Notes under the pieces: model-generated
What the model was told of the DNA's origin: nothing
The model's database searches: none
The model's input: the letters and a program-made list of their open reading frames with translations, nothing else
In this document: piece after piece, positions 12,133 through 24,612 of the stretch
Position numbering within the stretch: the stretch's first letter is position 1
Layout: each line of letters opens with the position of its first letter
Made by a program: the position numbers and the translations under genes
Assembly: GCF_003573695.1 (NCBI RefSeq)
Contig: NC_039364.1
Span: forward strand, 65,864,256-65,928,255
DNA length: 64,000 bases
Direction of reading: 5' to 3'
DNA from: Papaver somniferum
Taxonomy: Eukaryota; Streptophyta; Magnoliopsida; Ranunculales; Papaveraceae

Positions 12133-12854
12133 AAGACTCAACCAAGCGTTGGTATGTCAAGTTTGGTTGTCATATTTTAGTATCAAAACTCATCTAGAGT
12201 CACTTGATTAATTATTAGAGTCAACTTCGTTTAGGTTTAACTAGAGAGTCCAGGAATGTTGAGACTTACAAGTATTACTCTGAGGACCTGAAGAATGTGA
12301 AGAAGTAACGACTACAACGAACACATCATCCTTGTACTTGAGGTTATTAATATTGACTTGACTTGTTTCCATTCCTAACGTATCTTTCAAGTCGCTTTAT
12401 GTTGAAAACATAACATGCGAAGCTATATTTATAAGAATCTAGTGGTTAGACTTGGTCATAACATTATGATCAAAGCATCAAGGAATTATATTGAATTACG
12501 AAGTATAACACTTATCTTCTGAACTTCGTAAAAACGACATCAATATAATCTATGTATTTAGTTACTTGGTTATGTGTGGAATATAGGTGTGATTTCATCC
12601 TAGGAAACTATGTATTATTACGGTTTAAGGAAGTAGATGTATGAACTTATTTCATAATCGAAAGGGAAATCATAAGTGTGTTGGTCCGGCTTTTCATTGA
12701 ATAATATTTGGATGACCAATGAAAGATGACAAGGTAGAACCAATCTTAACTTATGTTGAGAATCAAGGTAAAACCGGTCATAGCCTATATTGTGTGACAA
12801 GGTATAACCGATCATAACTAGTATTGGGAGACAAGGTATAACCGGTCATAATTA

Positions 12855-15800
12855 GGGTTGTCAATGGGTACCCATTACCTGGAACATGAGACGGTATATT
12901 CGGGTCCGGTTATGGGTCCCAAAGTTGGACCCATTAACAACTTAGGACCCGACGGGTAATTACCCGACTGGGACCCGAATATTAACGGGTCCAAACGGGT
13001 AATACTCGTTGGGTACCCGCGGATATTGGGTACCCGTTTATTCATCCTTTTATTCATCTTAATCACATGAAAAAAATTATTATTATTTTTACAATAAAAA
13101 CGAAAAGTTATTACAAGAACCTAGATGGGAGCCTAGCAACAAGTTAGGCTCCAACACCTTTTTGAATAGCTAAACCAATTCTAATAAAAAGAAAGTTACG
13201 GACATTAATATTTACATCATGTCTAGCTATGTAGTGTTTCAAACGTTTCAAAAATTCAATAGTTTCACTACCAAGTTCACCCAAGGTAGTAAAAGCTAAG
13301 GTACCAAAATTATAACCATTGGATCTACATACATCAAGGTACTTAAGCTTTTTGCGCTCAACGAATTTATCCATGGCAAGACCTGGTGTAAAAGCTTGCA
13401 CACCACCCCCAGCAAAATGGGAAACCAAGTCACATCAAAACACATATCGTGCCCTTCCTCCCAATTGTAAACCAAAATGTCAGCCGGCCTAGCATCGCCA
13501 CCATCATGAGAAAGAAACCCCAAAGATGCCTCAACTTGAGAAGGTACACTCGCACGGTAACAAATATCCGCAAAGGTATCTCTAACAAAATCATGTCTAA
13601 ACTTAATACCAACTTCACTAGCATAATGAAGTGCATGATCACCATACACATCCATATCTCTATTGCAGCAAAGACAAGAACTGTTAACAACAAACAAAGG
13701 AATACCAAGTCTATAACCAAGCACTGCAGAAATTGACGTGACCCAATTTTCTATCCAAGTCCATCCGCTGGAATAGCAAGAAGATAATCCTGTACATGTG
13801 GAGTTTTATTGCACTGCCACAATGCTAAATCTCTCCTTGACATATTGAAAAGAGACACACCTGCAAAGTACTGAACTTCCAAAGCATTTTCTTAGTCACA
13901 CCTGCAAAGTACTGAACTTCCAAAGCATGCATAGGATGGGGGGCAGTAATGAGATTGCAACATTGTGACGATGAAATACCAATAACCTGAAGGAAATTGT
14001 CAAAAGCAGTTTGATATGCTAAGCCTTTTACCGGAAAGTCTGAACCTTTTAGTATATTCTCATGTAGGTGTAAGGTCTGTGACAGGATGCTAAGTAACAA
14101 TACTGCATAGTATCAAACATAGAATAGATCCCTAGGCCACCATCTCGTATAGGTAAAGAGACAATCCTACGTTGTAACAAACCATAGCCTGGACCATCAC
14201 CCGACACCAATTCCCTCATGTATTTGGACAAATATGTATCCAAAACAACCTGAGCAGCTTGCACATAATAAGGAGCAGTAGTACGCAAACTAAAGTAAAG
14301 TTTAGACACACCTGCACAGTTTCGAAGCAACAACAATTCACTTTGTGGATCATGTAGCCGATGAACATCATCCATTAACTGAGTAGTCTTGTGCACTTTG
14401 TCAAGAACAAGCTAACTGCAGAAAGAAGCATCCAAACTTACAGGACCACCAAGAAGTTTAACCCCCACAGATGGTCTTCCAATTTCAGCAGTAAAAACAC
14501 CGACCTGAGTACTCCTCTCATCAAAAGAAGGCCAAAAAAGTTCAATTTTATGAATGTTTAGGTCAAGCCCTACAGTAGCACCTTCACTCTTGATGATGTG
14601 AAATCCTTAGAGACCATCATTGTATCTTCTATGATGGTACCATCATCTAAGTACCAAGCCTGCAAATCAAGTTTGCATTGCTGAGAGATTTTCAATACAA
14701 TAGGATGAAGCGTCAAAGCGAAAAGAAGGGGACCCAAAGGATCTCCTTGCTGTACAACCTGCGAAGAAGACAAAGTGGAAGTACCATAATATAACTTGGA
14801 AGGCGAAGCATAACAAAATTCAACCGATCTACATAGACTGGGACATTTAAGTCGCACTGCACACAACATGGCTGATATGTCTACAAGATTAAAAGCATTT
14901 CTAAAATCGACCAAAAGCATGGACATGGAATTCAAATCAAGTTTCTCATCTAAGATATGATTTACAGAGTGTAAAATAGCTTCCCCTTCACATGGTACAC
15001 CTACACCGAATTGGAAATCTTTCAAATAACTTGTCATGTCCTTACTTACAGTAAAGGCAACGACTTTAGAGACTAACCTTCTCCATATAGTACCGACAGC
15101 AATAGGTCTAATCCCGCCTCCAGGTTTAAACAAAGGTGTTAGAGGGGCACTGGCGATAAACATACCAAGCTGAGGAGGACAGTTACCAGCTAAAAGGAGA
15201 TTAAAAATAACAGTAATAGAAGCTAGAACATCATCAGTAACAGCAGCAGCAGGCCCACTAAGTGCATCGAGAAAATGTTGAGCATGGAGTCCGTCTCTGC
15301 CACATGAAGTACCCTTGGGAAACTTCTAATCCTGCTGAGAACAATATCTGCACTAACATTTGTAGCAACAACCTCATTATAGGCAGCAGGCAAAGTAGGC
15401 GGCGGTGCAAAAGGATGTTTCAACTGCAAATCTGTCAAAGTCTGATCAGAAAATGGAGCTACACCATTGGAAGTAAGCACCCTAATAGCAACAGTGTATG
15501 AACCCTGACTTAACTTCCTTCTACAAAGTCTAAGATTGATATCTACTTGATTATCTTTAGGAGTGAAAACCCTATGCTTAGTAGAATTATCAGTATAAGT
15601 ATTTTGCTAGTTTTGGTTTTGAATTTTTTTCATTTTTTTCTTACATTTAATTTATATTTAGTACATTAATAAAGAAATAATAATAAATTTTATAAAAATA
15701 ATTTAGATTCAAGCTAAAATGAGAAAGAAATTAAGATTTTAAGATTTTCTTTATACTTTTCTTAATACCCAACGGGTACCCTGGACTTGAAACGGGTATG

Positions 15801-15908
15801 GTTCTGGGTCCACCAGTTTAGGAACCGGACACGGACCCGTTAGGAACCAAGCACCACTTTTATAAGTAGGGTTCGGGTCCGGGTCCTCCCGGGTACCTAG
15901 TCACAACC
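12855..15908. mobile_element. TIR element (hAT-like) carrying an RT-endonuclease insert
   Basis: Left terminus GGGTTGTCAATGGGTACCC and the reverse complement of the right terminus, GGTTGTGACTAGGTACCC, form imperfect TIRs. The flanks cataatta and tataacta agree at 6 of 8 positions and could be a decayed 8-bp hAT target duplication. Subterminal regions are rich in GGGTACCC and GGGTCC repeats. No hAT transposase is present; the middle is replaced by the RT pseudogene (about 13111-15605). Confidence 0.5.
13111..15605 (-). pseudogene. Reverse transcriptase with C-terminal restriction-like endonuclease, 5'-truncated
   Basis: Read on the minus strand the order is: a conserved N-terminal part (LQLKHPFAPPPTLP near 15420), then RT with GGGIRPIAVG, LLVDFRNAFNLVD (motif A), QQGDPLGPLLFALTLHP (motif B) and WYLDDGT (catalytic motif C), then a thumb-like part (LHDPQSELLLLRNCAGVSKL), then CxxC...HALHYA and FRHDFVRD, then RPADILV...CFDVT, and KGVGA near the end at 13111. 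The RPAD-X14-D spacing after a zinc-binding motif is the pattern of the R2-type restriction-like endonuclease, not the AP endonuclease of L1. Similar long RT proteins are common in plant annotations as I remember. At least five frameshifts, a stop in place of Gln after KGVGA, and Cys-to-Tyr at the last zinc ligand show it is dead. A 32-bp duplication lies at 13856-13928. Loss of the 5' part is typical of target-primed reverse transcription. Confidence 0.75.
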
Positions 15909-17807
15909 TATAACTAGTGACATGGTATAAATGATCCTAACTAGTTTTGGGAGACAATGTATAAGCAGTCATAACCTATGACATGGTATAACCGATCCTA
16001 ACTAGTATTGGGAATCAAGGTATAACCGGTCATAACCTATATTGAGAGCCATGGTATAACCGGTCCTAACTTAGTCTGGTAGTCATGGTAGGACCGGTCT
16101 CAAGAGAAAAACTGAGTTTTCAAAGTTCACATATTTCTTCATGTTGTGTGTGAATTAGAATTAGGGTTTGCTAAGATAACAAACTTCTAGAAGTTGACAT
16201 TATTTGAACATATGCAGAACTCTTATCACTAATTGTTCAAAGATATTCCTTGGTGATCAAGGTGATCCCAAACCGAAATATTGAAAAATATTTAATTATG
16301 ATTTTCGATGTTATATGTTTTAATTACCATCAATTAAAGCATATACTATGGAAAATGATCATTAGTTAATATGCTAAACTAATAGTAGAAATTTTCTACG
16401 AGACATTTCGAAAATATTGTTTGACATTAATTGGAAATAGGAAAACCGAAATTAAGTACTTTATTGCATATTTTGAGAATAATTTCGGTTTTGGATTTTT
16501 CTTTTTGTCCAAACAACCTTGGTCTATAAATACTTGACTGTGCATTTCTTGCAAACTATCCTAAGAGCCAAGAAAACTTCATTCGTGTTGTTTCTGGTGG
16601 AGCCGTCTATCCGGAGAGGAAAGTACCCTAATTAGGCGAAATCTCTTACGACAGCTCGCTTAAAGATTTCCATGGGATCAAGAATCCCTACGAGTACCGT
16701 TGGTGGAAACTAGATAATTGCATTGTTATTTCAGTATTCAATTATTGATTTGATTTACTAACGGTTGTTGAAACTTTGATTTCACCTAGTTTGATTATTC
16801 TTGAAAGCCTTCTCTTCTGATATAAGGGTGACTCAAACTAGATCAAAGTATCTACGACATCTTTAGAACTGTTTTTAGATATAAAGACATCTTGTGATAA
16901 TCCATTGTTAACAAACTCCATTCTGTGCGTGATTGATCAAAATAGGATTCAAGTTTGTGTTGTGCAGATCATCTTTGAAGGCAATTGAAGATTTGAAGAC
17001 ATGAAGATATTTCTTATTAGTTTTCGTATCTTGTGAATTTGTGCACACATCTTGATCGTCCGGGATCTAACTTAGATCTAGTGTATCTCTTGATAAATTT
17101 GATCAGAAAGTCATATAGATCGGCAACTATCATTTGGTGGTATTCATCTGTATCCGAATATGATAGTTGTGAATCTGAATCTAAGTTACTGATCCAGACT
17201 GATCTTACCCCACAAAGGAGTTTATTAGATTAAACGGAAGAGCCTTTTCTCAACAAATTTTTACTCTAAAGATTATTGAAGTGGTTACCAAACAGATTTG
17301 TTCCTTTATTGTTTGGAATACGATCGAAAGGAGTTGAGTACATAAGACTTTACTGGGTAAAGTAACTCGAGATTGTGATTTCTGTCTTAAGATTCACGTG
17401 CGTGACCAAAAGATCGAAGACGCGGGGATACTGAGGAAACTACATAACTAGGGGTAGTTTACTTGGTCTTCATTATATGAAGTTGGCTTATGTTCTTTGT
17501 ATAACGACTTAATTGTGAGAGTATTCAAAACTGGACTAGGTCCCGGAGTTTTCTGCCTTTGCGGTTCCTCGTTAACAAAATCTTGTTTGTGATATTTACT
17601 TTACTTTTGCATTATAATTGTTTTTTTATAATAAAGTAAATTACACTTGTACCATAATCCTAATCACTTGACTTTGATCCTATAGTCAATATTGGTTTCG
17701 TACAGTAACTATTGTCTCGACTTTGTCCATAGATGATCACACTTGGTATGAGACTTATAGGTTGAATTAAAAAGATTGTGGTGTATTTGGGTACCCTCGT
17801 CTTTTCA

Positions 17808-19378
17808 CACTGGTACCCGGGTGAAACCAGACTCATTAAGCTCTAGTTTAACGTAAGCAAGTCGAGGTCATACGCCGCGGCTAACCCTAAAACTGTAAAA
17901 GCCTAAACTTTTAGTTTAACCTAACATTAACCCATAACAGAACCAACAACCCGTCTAACCACGATTTAATTCATCTACCTAGTAAAATATATGCTCTATA
18001 ATTTATATAAATATATATACAACTTAGTCATAGTCCATACTAACACTAAATCATAGAGGTTTGTCTCTATGATGATCACTATTAATAAAGATCCTTATCC
18101 TTAAAGCTAAGGAGGTCGAAACCTAATGAATAAGATCTTTATTCTAGTTCTATACTCTTTTTATCTTGTTGTAGTTACCTAAAATCTGTGAAAGAGTAAA
18201 AATGGGATTATAGGGTTTCTGAAAGTGAGTTTCGGCTTCGGTGGTCAAACAGGAACAATCCTCGCCCAAACCAAGAGAATTGACCGTACAAGGGATGCTT
18301 CAGTCACAGAGGATATGATATGGCTTGGGACAAAAGCAGATAAGAAGAGAGAGATCACAGAATTCTAGGTTTGTAGAAGAATTACCCCGAGAGTTTTGTT
18401 TTGCTTGGTCGATGGATGACTTATTTATAACAGAACTCCCTAATCTCAAGTCGGTGATAATAGGGATTGCTTTCCACGTGGAGCACTCTTCCCGTATTTT
18501 CAGGAAAAAATTAGGAATAAGTTAGGCTGAGCTTATCCCTTGATTTCCTAGACCGACTTACTCTTTTTTGTGGTGAAGAACAAGTCATGTATTTATCGCA
18601 CATGTCGTGGACCGCCAGACCAAAATCCTAATTGATATCCTCTCATTTGTGTATGACTGAATCAACCTTTGTGATGATGTGTTAACATGGTAACAATATT
18701 TTCTGTACCCGACGTTGATTGAGATAGAGTAATATTCCCTGAATTATTAGCTATGATAGGATGATTCACATGAAAGCCAAGAAATTCCTTTGAAATCGTG
18801 TACAAAACATGAGAGGAGCTAAGGCTGAGTTCTATCTCAGTATGGCCAGTCAAATATGTTATGTAGAGGACGAATTATTTCTGGTGGATCCCTATGATGA
18901 GCATCCAGAACTCCTGAAGGTTCATCCATATTTTTGGATAAGCTTGTGTGATATAGACTCAATTTGTTATCCCATGAGCATGTTTGAGGGGCTAAAAAAG
19001 AGGCTTGCGCCCTAAATGAAATGAGACTCGTGCCAGGGTGTTGCATCTATATTATACTCTTCATATGAGCTAGTAGAGCTCCAATCCTATGATAATGTCT
19101 AGGGATTTTTTCATAGCGTTTAAAGTATCTTTAGAGTCAGCTGGAAAGTGTTCAAAAAATTAAGAGTGAGGCTTATATGCCTAATAACTTCTCTTGTTTA
19201 TATGTGACTATGAATCACTTTTGTCCAGCATATGATGTGAGTCAATCATGGTTGTGCCCATATTATGGGTGACGCATGACCAATTGCAATTTCCTAGGTA
19301 TATGTCATGCGGCTCGGGGGTTGAGTGACCAGTCTTTATCTCATGGGGATTGTTAATGGGTGAAAACGATTTGCTGGT
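17808..19378. other. Unassigned region without a supported gene
   Basis: Begins with sequence resembling 11133-11744, then unique-looking DNA. Two 60-70 codon frames (18325-18525 and 18809-19015) show no domain, and flanking frames are closed. It may be remains of an element I do not recognise. Confidence 0.3.
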
Positions 19379-19923
19379 TGTTAGAGCATAGCTCGGTTGA
19401 ACTCACCAAGCGTTGGTATGTCAAGTTTGGTTGTCATATTTTAGTATCAAAACTCATCTAGAGTCGCTTGATTAAATACTAGAGTCAACTTCGTTTAGGT
19501 TAGCCTATAAAGTCTAGAAATATTGAGACATACAAGTATTACACTGAAGACCTGAAGAATGTGAAGAAGTAGCGAACTACAACGACGACATCATCCTTCC
19601 ACTTGAGGTTAGTAATACTGACTTGAACTTGTTTTATTCCTAACGTATCTTCCAAGTCGTACTATATTGAAAACATAACTGCGAAGCTGTATATACTGTA
19701 CATATTGTATAATATTCTAGTGATGTGACATGATCATAATAGTATGATCATAGTATTAGGGAATTAGACTACGAAGTATAACGCTTATCTTTTGAACTTC
19801 GTAGATATAACATCGACATAATCTTGTATGTATTTTTATGATTATGTAAATGGTTTATGGTGAAGATTTCATCCTAGGAAATAGTGTTTTACATTTGTTT
19901 AAAGGAAGTATATTTATGAACTT
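19379..19923 (+). repeat. Family-B LTR fragment B3
   Basis: Starts TGTTAGAGCATAGCTCGG and follows the family-B LTR for about 545 bp ('ccaagcgttggtatgtcaag', 'ctagagtcgcttgatta') until another LTR start interrupts it at 19924. Confidence 0.75.
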
Positions 19924-20830
19924 TGTTAGAGAACTGCTCAGTCGAACTCGCAAGCGTTTCTATCTCAAGCTTGTTTGTCAAGTTTAGTTGTCAAAACTAT
20001 AAGTCTTCTAGTCTATTTATAGCGATGTCTCGGATTAGGATAGAACGTGTAGTTGAGCTTTAGACTTCACGACGTTCATCGATTGAAGAAGAAGATCTGC
20101 TAAGGGGACCTTGGAGGAACTTCATCAACAAAAGGTATGTGGAGACTTGAACTTATCTATCATTCAGAAGTCTATTCTATTCTATCTCCTATTGAGACTA
20201 AGTCGTATAGCTATATATACTTTACATTATACACATTTGATATTTCGAGCTGAGTTTAACTCGCTTATATCTTTCTCGAAATATGTGTTGGAAAGATTTT
20301 TGCTTTAACTACGTTCATCATTATTCTTGACGAAAATCAAAAGATGATCATGTGAAAATCGCCTTGTAACATCTTACATAATTTGTGTGAGACAATCATT
20401 TGATGTAGACTCGGAATATTTTGTACTGATCATTAGATCACTTGAAAATTGCTTATAAGCTAATAGTTTGTGTGACACAACAATTGTCGTCTTCTAAGAA
20501 TGTTTCAGTGATTGAAATGGGAGTTTAGAACAATTAATCAGTGTTTGGATATAGCACAGTATGCATACCCGTATGCAAACTGTTCTAAGAATAATTCAGG
20601 TCCGGGACCAAGTATACATACCCGTATTCAAACGGTTTTAACTGTCAAAGTCCGGGAAATAAGTTTGCGTACCCGTTTGCAAACTGTTTCACCTGAATTC
20701 GGTCTGGACATACCCGTTTGCGAACTGTCGGAAAGGATCAAAGTCCGGAACTTAAGTTTGCATACCCGTTTGCAAACTTATGTGGTTAAGTTCTAAAATC
20801 GGTTATGGGTTAAATTATGTTTGGAAGGCA
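19924..20830 (+). repeat. Third LTR type (C), 5' fragment
   Basis: Starts TGTTAGAGAACTGCTCAGTC, close to the family-A start, but diverges after about 150 bp. It adjoins B3 directly, so it either inserted there or was joined by recombination. Its 3' limit is unclear; I place it near the last hairpin box. Confidence 0.5.
20550..20790 (+). repeat. Array of dyad-symmetric boxes in LTR C
   Basis: Five related boxes of the form TTTGCATACCCGTTTGCAAA, about 45-65 bp apart, several with self-complementary flanks (AGTTTGCA and TGCAAACT around TACCCGTT at 20753-20778). Intervening sequence repeats 'aaagtccgg'. Confidence 0.75.
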
Positions 20831-21759
20831 CATCCGGAGGTATATTTATGTCTGATACCACGACTTGCAAATAGTTCACGAAACATATCACGAGCTTTCA
20901 ATATACCCGAGCCGGATACTATCTAATTAACCAATGACGGATGTATCCCAAAAATTGTCGCACTGATGTCGCGTTTGGATGGGCCATATAAATAGGAAAA
21001 GCATACTTTGGATACCAGACCATTTCTCTCTCTTGAGATATGCAGCGAGTATCTCCCTGCGTCACCTTCAAAACCTAGTTCATTTGGTGCAAAATATACC
21101 CACAATAGTGCTTTCGCCATCAAATTCATTAAACGTGAGCTAAATTCAATCCCGTCCTTAACCGTTACTCGAATGATTTCAATGAATTTGGGTGTTTTCC
21201 TAAATTTTTCTTTTATTGTGTCCAGGGTTTTGGGCTTTCGGCACTAGTAAAAGCTTCATAACTGGTAAATTTTTCTTCATTAAACTTATTGATACTTAGT
21301 AAAGTGGTTCCATGGGTTTCTGATAATTATTTCAATTCTGAAAATAATAAATTACTACATAGTCATGTTGGTGATATGCAAAACCATATGCATCGTGCTT
21401 ATAATTAATTATTTGTTTATTTTATAATTAGAGACCCAATTAGGACAGGTAATTAAGGTTTTATCGCTGAATTTAATTTGTCAAGACCATGGTTTAGTTC
21501 AACATCTTGAAGAAGATAACTGTTTCTCCTTTCAGATACTGACCCTATAAAACCATATATCTTAAATACAGAGTTTTAGTCCTTCGACACCTTTGGGATT
21601 AAGAATCAGAGGATGTAGAATTCTTTGCAAACTTAAGTATGTGTAGTTCTTCTTTCTCGAAACCCACTAAAATTATGAACCTGATTTGTTATATATCGGC
21701 AGTTGAGTGAATTGTTGTGATGGTAAATTGATTGTTTTTGTCCATGGTGTTAGGGAAAG
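20831..21759. other. No supported gene
   Basis: AT-rich sequence upstream of the DUF1985-Ulp1 gene. Short overlapping frames on both strands at 20923-21247 show no domain. Could include the promoter of the following gene. Confidence 0.3.
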
Positions 21760-22595
21760 ATGTATGCTACTACAGCGGGAGGTTCAGCGGATACTGACCT
21801 CCAAGATGATGTCAATTCCAAAGAATCTTTAGAGACGGCTTTTGTATCTGTTGAATCGTCGGAATGTAATTCATCAGGAACCGAACCATAGTATGTTTGT
21901 TTCAGTCGTTCTCATAAAGTCCTTTCTTTCAGAGTGTTTTTTAGAGATAAGTTCTCAAGAGAGAAGATCCGTTAGTTGGTAATATGTTCTCCCTATAGTG
22001 CTCTATGATACTACCGAAGGCAACCGGTAATGAATTACCTAATAACACCACCATCTACCACTTGGTAAATTTTGTAGATGGTGAGGTTTTCCATTTGGAG
22101 ATGCAGTAATTTTTAATTGTAATGTAAATGATTGTAAGATGAACATATTACCAAAAGTTAGTTTTAGTCTTTTAGATTCATTAGCATTTGCGTTTTATAA
22201 CTACATTGGTGCTGAAATTGTTAGATGGTTTGACAATAACCTTGTCAAAGAATCCTCCTCCCTTCAAAATATTGTAGTTGCTGCATATACTTGGAAGAAA
22301 CTGACTTGAAGCATCTCATGTGTATATCAAGTTTGTTCACCCACAGAAGTATCGGGATTACTACCAGAAAGTAACAAATCACGCATCTATGAATCTTATG
22401 TCCACGATCAAGGGTCGTTTGAGCGAAAAGGCTTACGCAGTCATTGCTTCAACAGCAGTTGGCCACTTCCTGGATATGCCTGGAACCCATAAAAGCAGTA
22501 TAATTTTGCATTATCTACTCTCACGGAAAATTGTGAGACAAGATGATGGTGATCCATTTTGTATGAACTTTGGGGTTGGAGGGCATATCTTGAGG

Positions 22596-22600
22596 TTTGG
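22596..22600. repeat. Target site duplication of A1, left copy (TTTGG)
   Basis: TTTGG directly precedes the LTR start at 22601 and is repeated at 30413-30417 directly after the LTR end. A 5-bp TSD is standard for Copia integrase. Confidence 0.95.
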
Positions 22601-24612
22601 TGTTAGAGCACTGCTCGATCAAACTCGCATGCGTTGTTATCTCAAGCATGTTTGTCAATGTTAGTGATCAAAACTATAAGTCTTGATTTGTAGTCTTTTA
22701 TAGCTAAGTCTCGGACTAGGATAGTAAGTGTAGTTGAGCTCAAGGACTTCATGGCGATTCATCATACAAGTAGAAGATCTACTCAAGGAACCAGTGGAAC
22801 TTCTCGACAAAAAGGTATGTGGAGACTTGAACTTATCTGTCACTCAAAAGTCCATCTATTCTATCTCTTACTCTTTGAGACAAAAGTCGTATGCTATATA
22901 TATAGACTAGATCATACAAATTTGGTATTTCGAGCCGAGTATACCACGCCTATCTATATCTCGAAATATGTGGTAAGCTTTTCGCTTCGACCAAGTTTAT
23001 CTTTACCTAGTGATGAAAGTCATGAATGTTTCAATCACCTTGAAAATTGCTTTAACGGGAAATAGTGTAACAACTATATAACGTCATATAAGAACGTTTC
23101 AATGATTGGAATGAGAGTTCAGATTACATAACCAATGGATTCCTTGAACCGAAGTTTTCGAACTTTGTTGATCAAGAGAACCGGAAGTATGGCAAGTGCC
23201 AAGTCCGCGAACTGCCGAAGTTCTCAAACCCGAATTTCTGCTGGAGTTGACAAACTACTTGCGTGAGCCAAGTCCGCGAACCCAGTCCGCAAACCGGCGT
23301 AGTTCTCGAACCCGAGAATTTCTGCTGGAGTTCGTAAACTCTATCCGGTGTCTTAAGTCCGTGAACCTAGTCTGCGAACTTGAGAAGGTTATATATCTAA
23401 AGATGATTTCTGAACTTAATCTTAAAAGACTAAGGAATGCATTTGCAAACCGTGGCTATTAAGTTCATGAACCGATTCGAGTGAATCAAATCATCTTTGC
23501 TTCAATTGTGTCTTTTGTAGTTACATAAGATTTCCTTGCAATTGAACAACTCTCTTAACTAGTTCATTTGATTCAATTGAACTAGTTATGGTGAAGAAGA
23601 ACATGGTTGGTATGAAACGCTCATATGGTTAACCTCTTAGGGTAGACTATTGTTGAACCAACAATGTACACGTTTGGGTGCGTACAGTCATTTGTGTATG
23701 ACAAGCTAGTTTTCGATCTAACAGTTGAGAAATATTAACTTGAATCTAAATCAGGTTTTCATCTAACGGGGAAAAAGATTGATTTGTAACTAACGCAAAA
23801 CCCTGATTTGAAAGGCTATATAAAGGAGACATCTAGTATTTTGCAAAACTAATCCCCACACCTTACGTGTGATACTAGTTTGCGTGCTAGAGTCGATTCT
23901 CCTTTAACCTTTGGTTTTCTTCTTTTAAAACCAGGTTAACGACTTAAACACTTCATTGGGATTGTGAAGCCAGACCGATACTACTTTTATTGTAGTTGTG
24001 TGATCTGATCTTGCATCTTCTATCGTAACAGTACAATCATATTGGTTGGCTTGATATCGTGAGAGTTCTCCGATAGGCAAGATATAAAAAGTAATCACAA
24101 ACACCTTCGTCTCATCGTTTGTGATTCCATGACATCTTGTTTCGCTACCATATAATTAAGATTGTTGTGAGGTGATTGACTAATCTAGGCTGTTCTTCGG
24201 GAATATAAGACCGGATTATCAATTGGTTCATGTTCACCTTGATTATTATCAAAAGACGGAACAAAAACTTTTAGGGTATTTCTGTGGGGGACAGATTGAT
24301 CCTTTGATGGACTTGTCTGTGTGAGACAAATTTGTTTATTGTTAAAGCCTGCGATTTTGGGTCGTAGAAACTATTAGTTGTGGGTGAGATCAGCTAAGGG
24401 AATCAAGTGCGCAGTATCCTGCTGGGATCAGAGGCGTAGGGAGTACAACTGTACCTTGGATCAGTGGGAGACTGATTGGGGTTCAACTATAGTCCAGTCC
24501 GAAGTTAGCTTGGAGTAGTCTAATGTCTGTAGCTGCTTAATACAATGTGTATTCAATCTGGACTAGGTCCCAGGGTTTTTCTGCATTTGCGGTTTCCTCG
24601 TTAACAAAATTC
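22601..24612 (+). repeat. 5' LTR of A1, missing its 3' end
   Basis: Collinear with the 3' LTR (27994-30412) up to 'cgttaacaaaattct', where it runs straight into gag codons. TATA box TATATAAA at 23817-23824. The AGTCCGCGAAC box array is at 23195-23380. Confidence 0.9.

Larger units (their letters stand above)
12133..17807 (+). repeat. Family-B LTR B2, split by a nested TIR element
   Basis: LTR sequence runs 12133-12854 and resumes at about 15909-17807. The first bases are lost; it ends CGTCTTTTCA at 17807. No primer site or ORF follows, so it is a solo LTR or the remnant of a deleted element. A TATA box, TATAAATA (16525-16532), is intact here, followed about 90 nt later by 'gtctatccggagagg'. 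The interrupting element entered inside the ~70-bp tandem array. Confidence 0.75.

Noticed and set aside
13449..13736. Plus-strand ORF in the RT region
   Set aside because: Shadow of the minus-strand endonuclease part, which carries the recognisable motifs.
18325..19015. Protein-coding gene in the 18-19 kb region
   Set aside because: Two short frames without domain, splice support or conserved composition.
20550..20790. CRISPR-like spaced palindromic repeats
   Set aside because: Repeats are degenerate, spacing is irregular, and the array lies inside a plant LTR.
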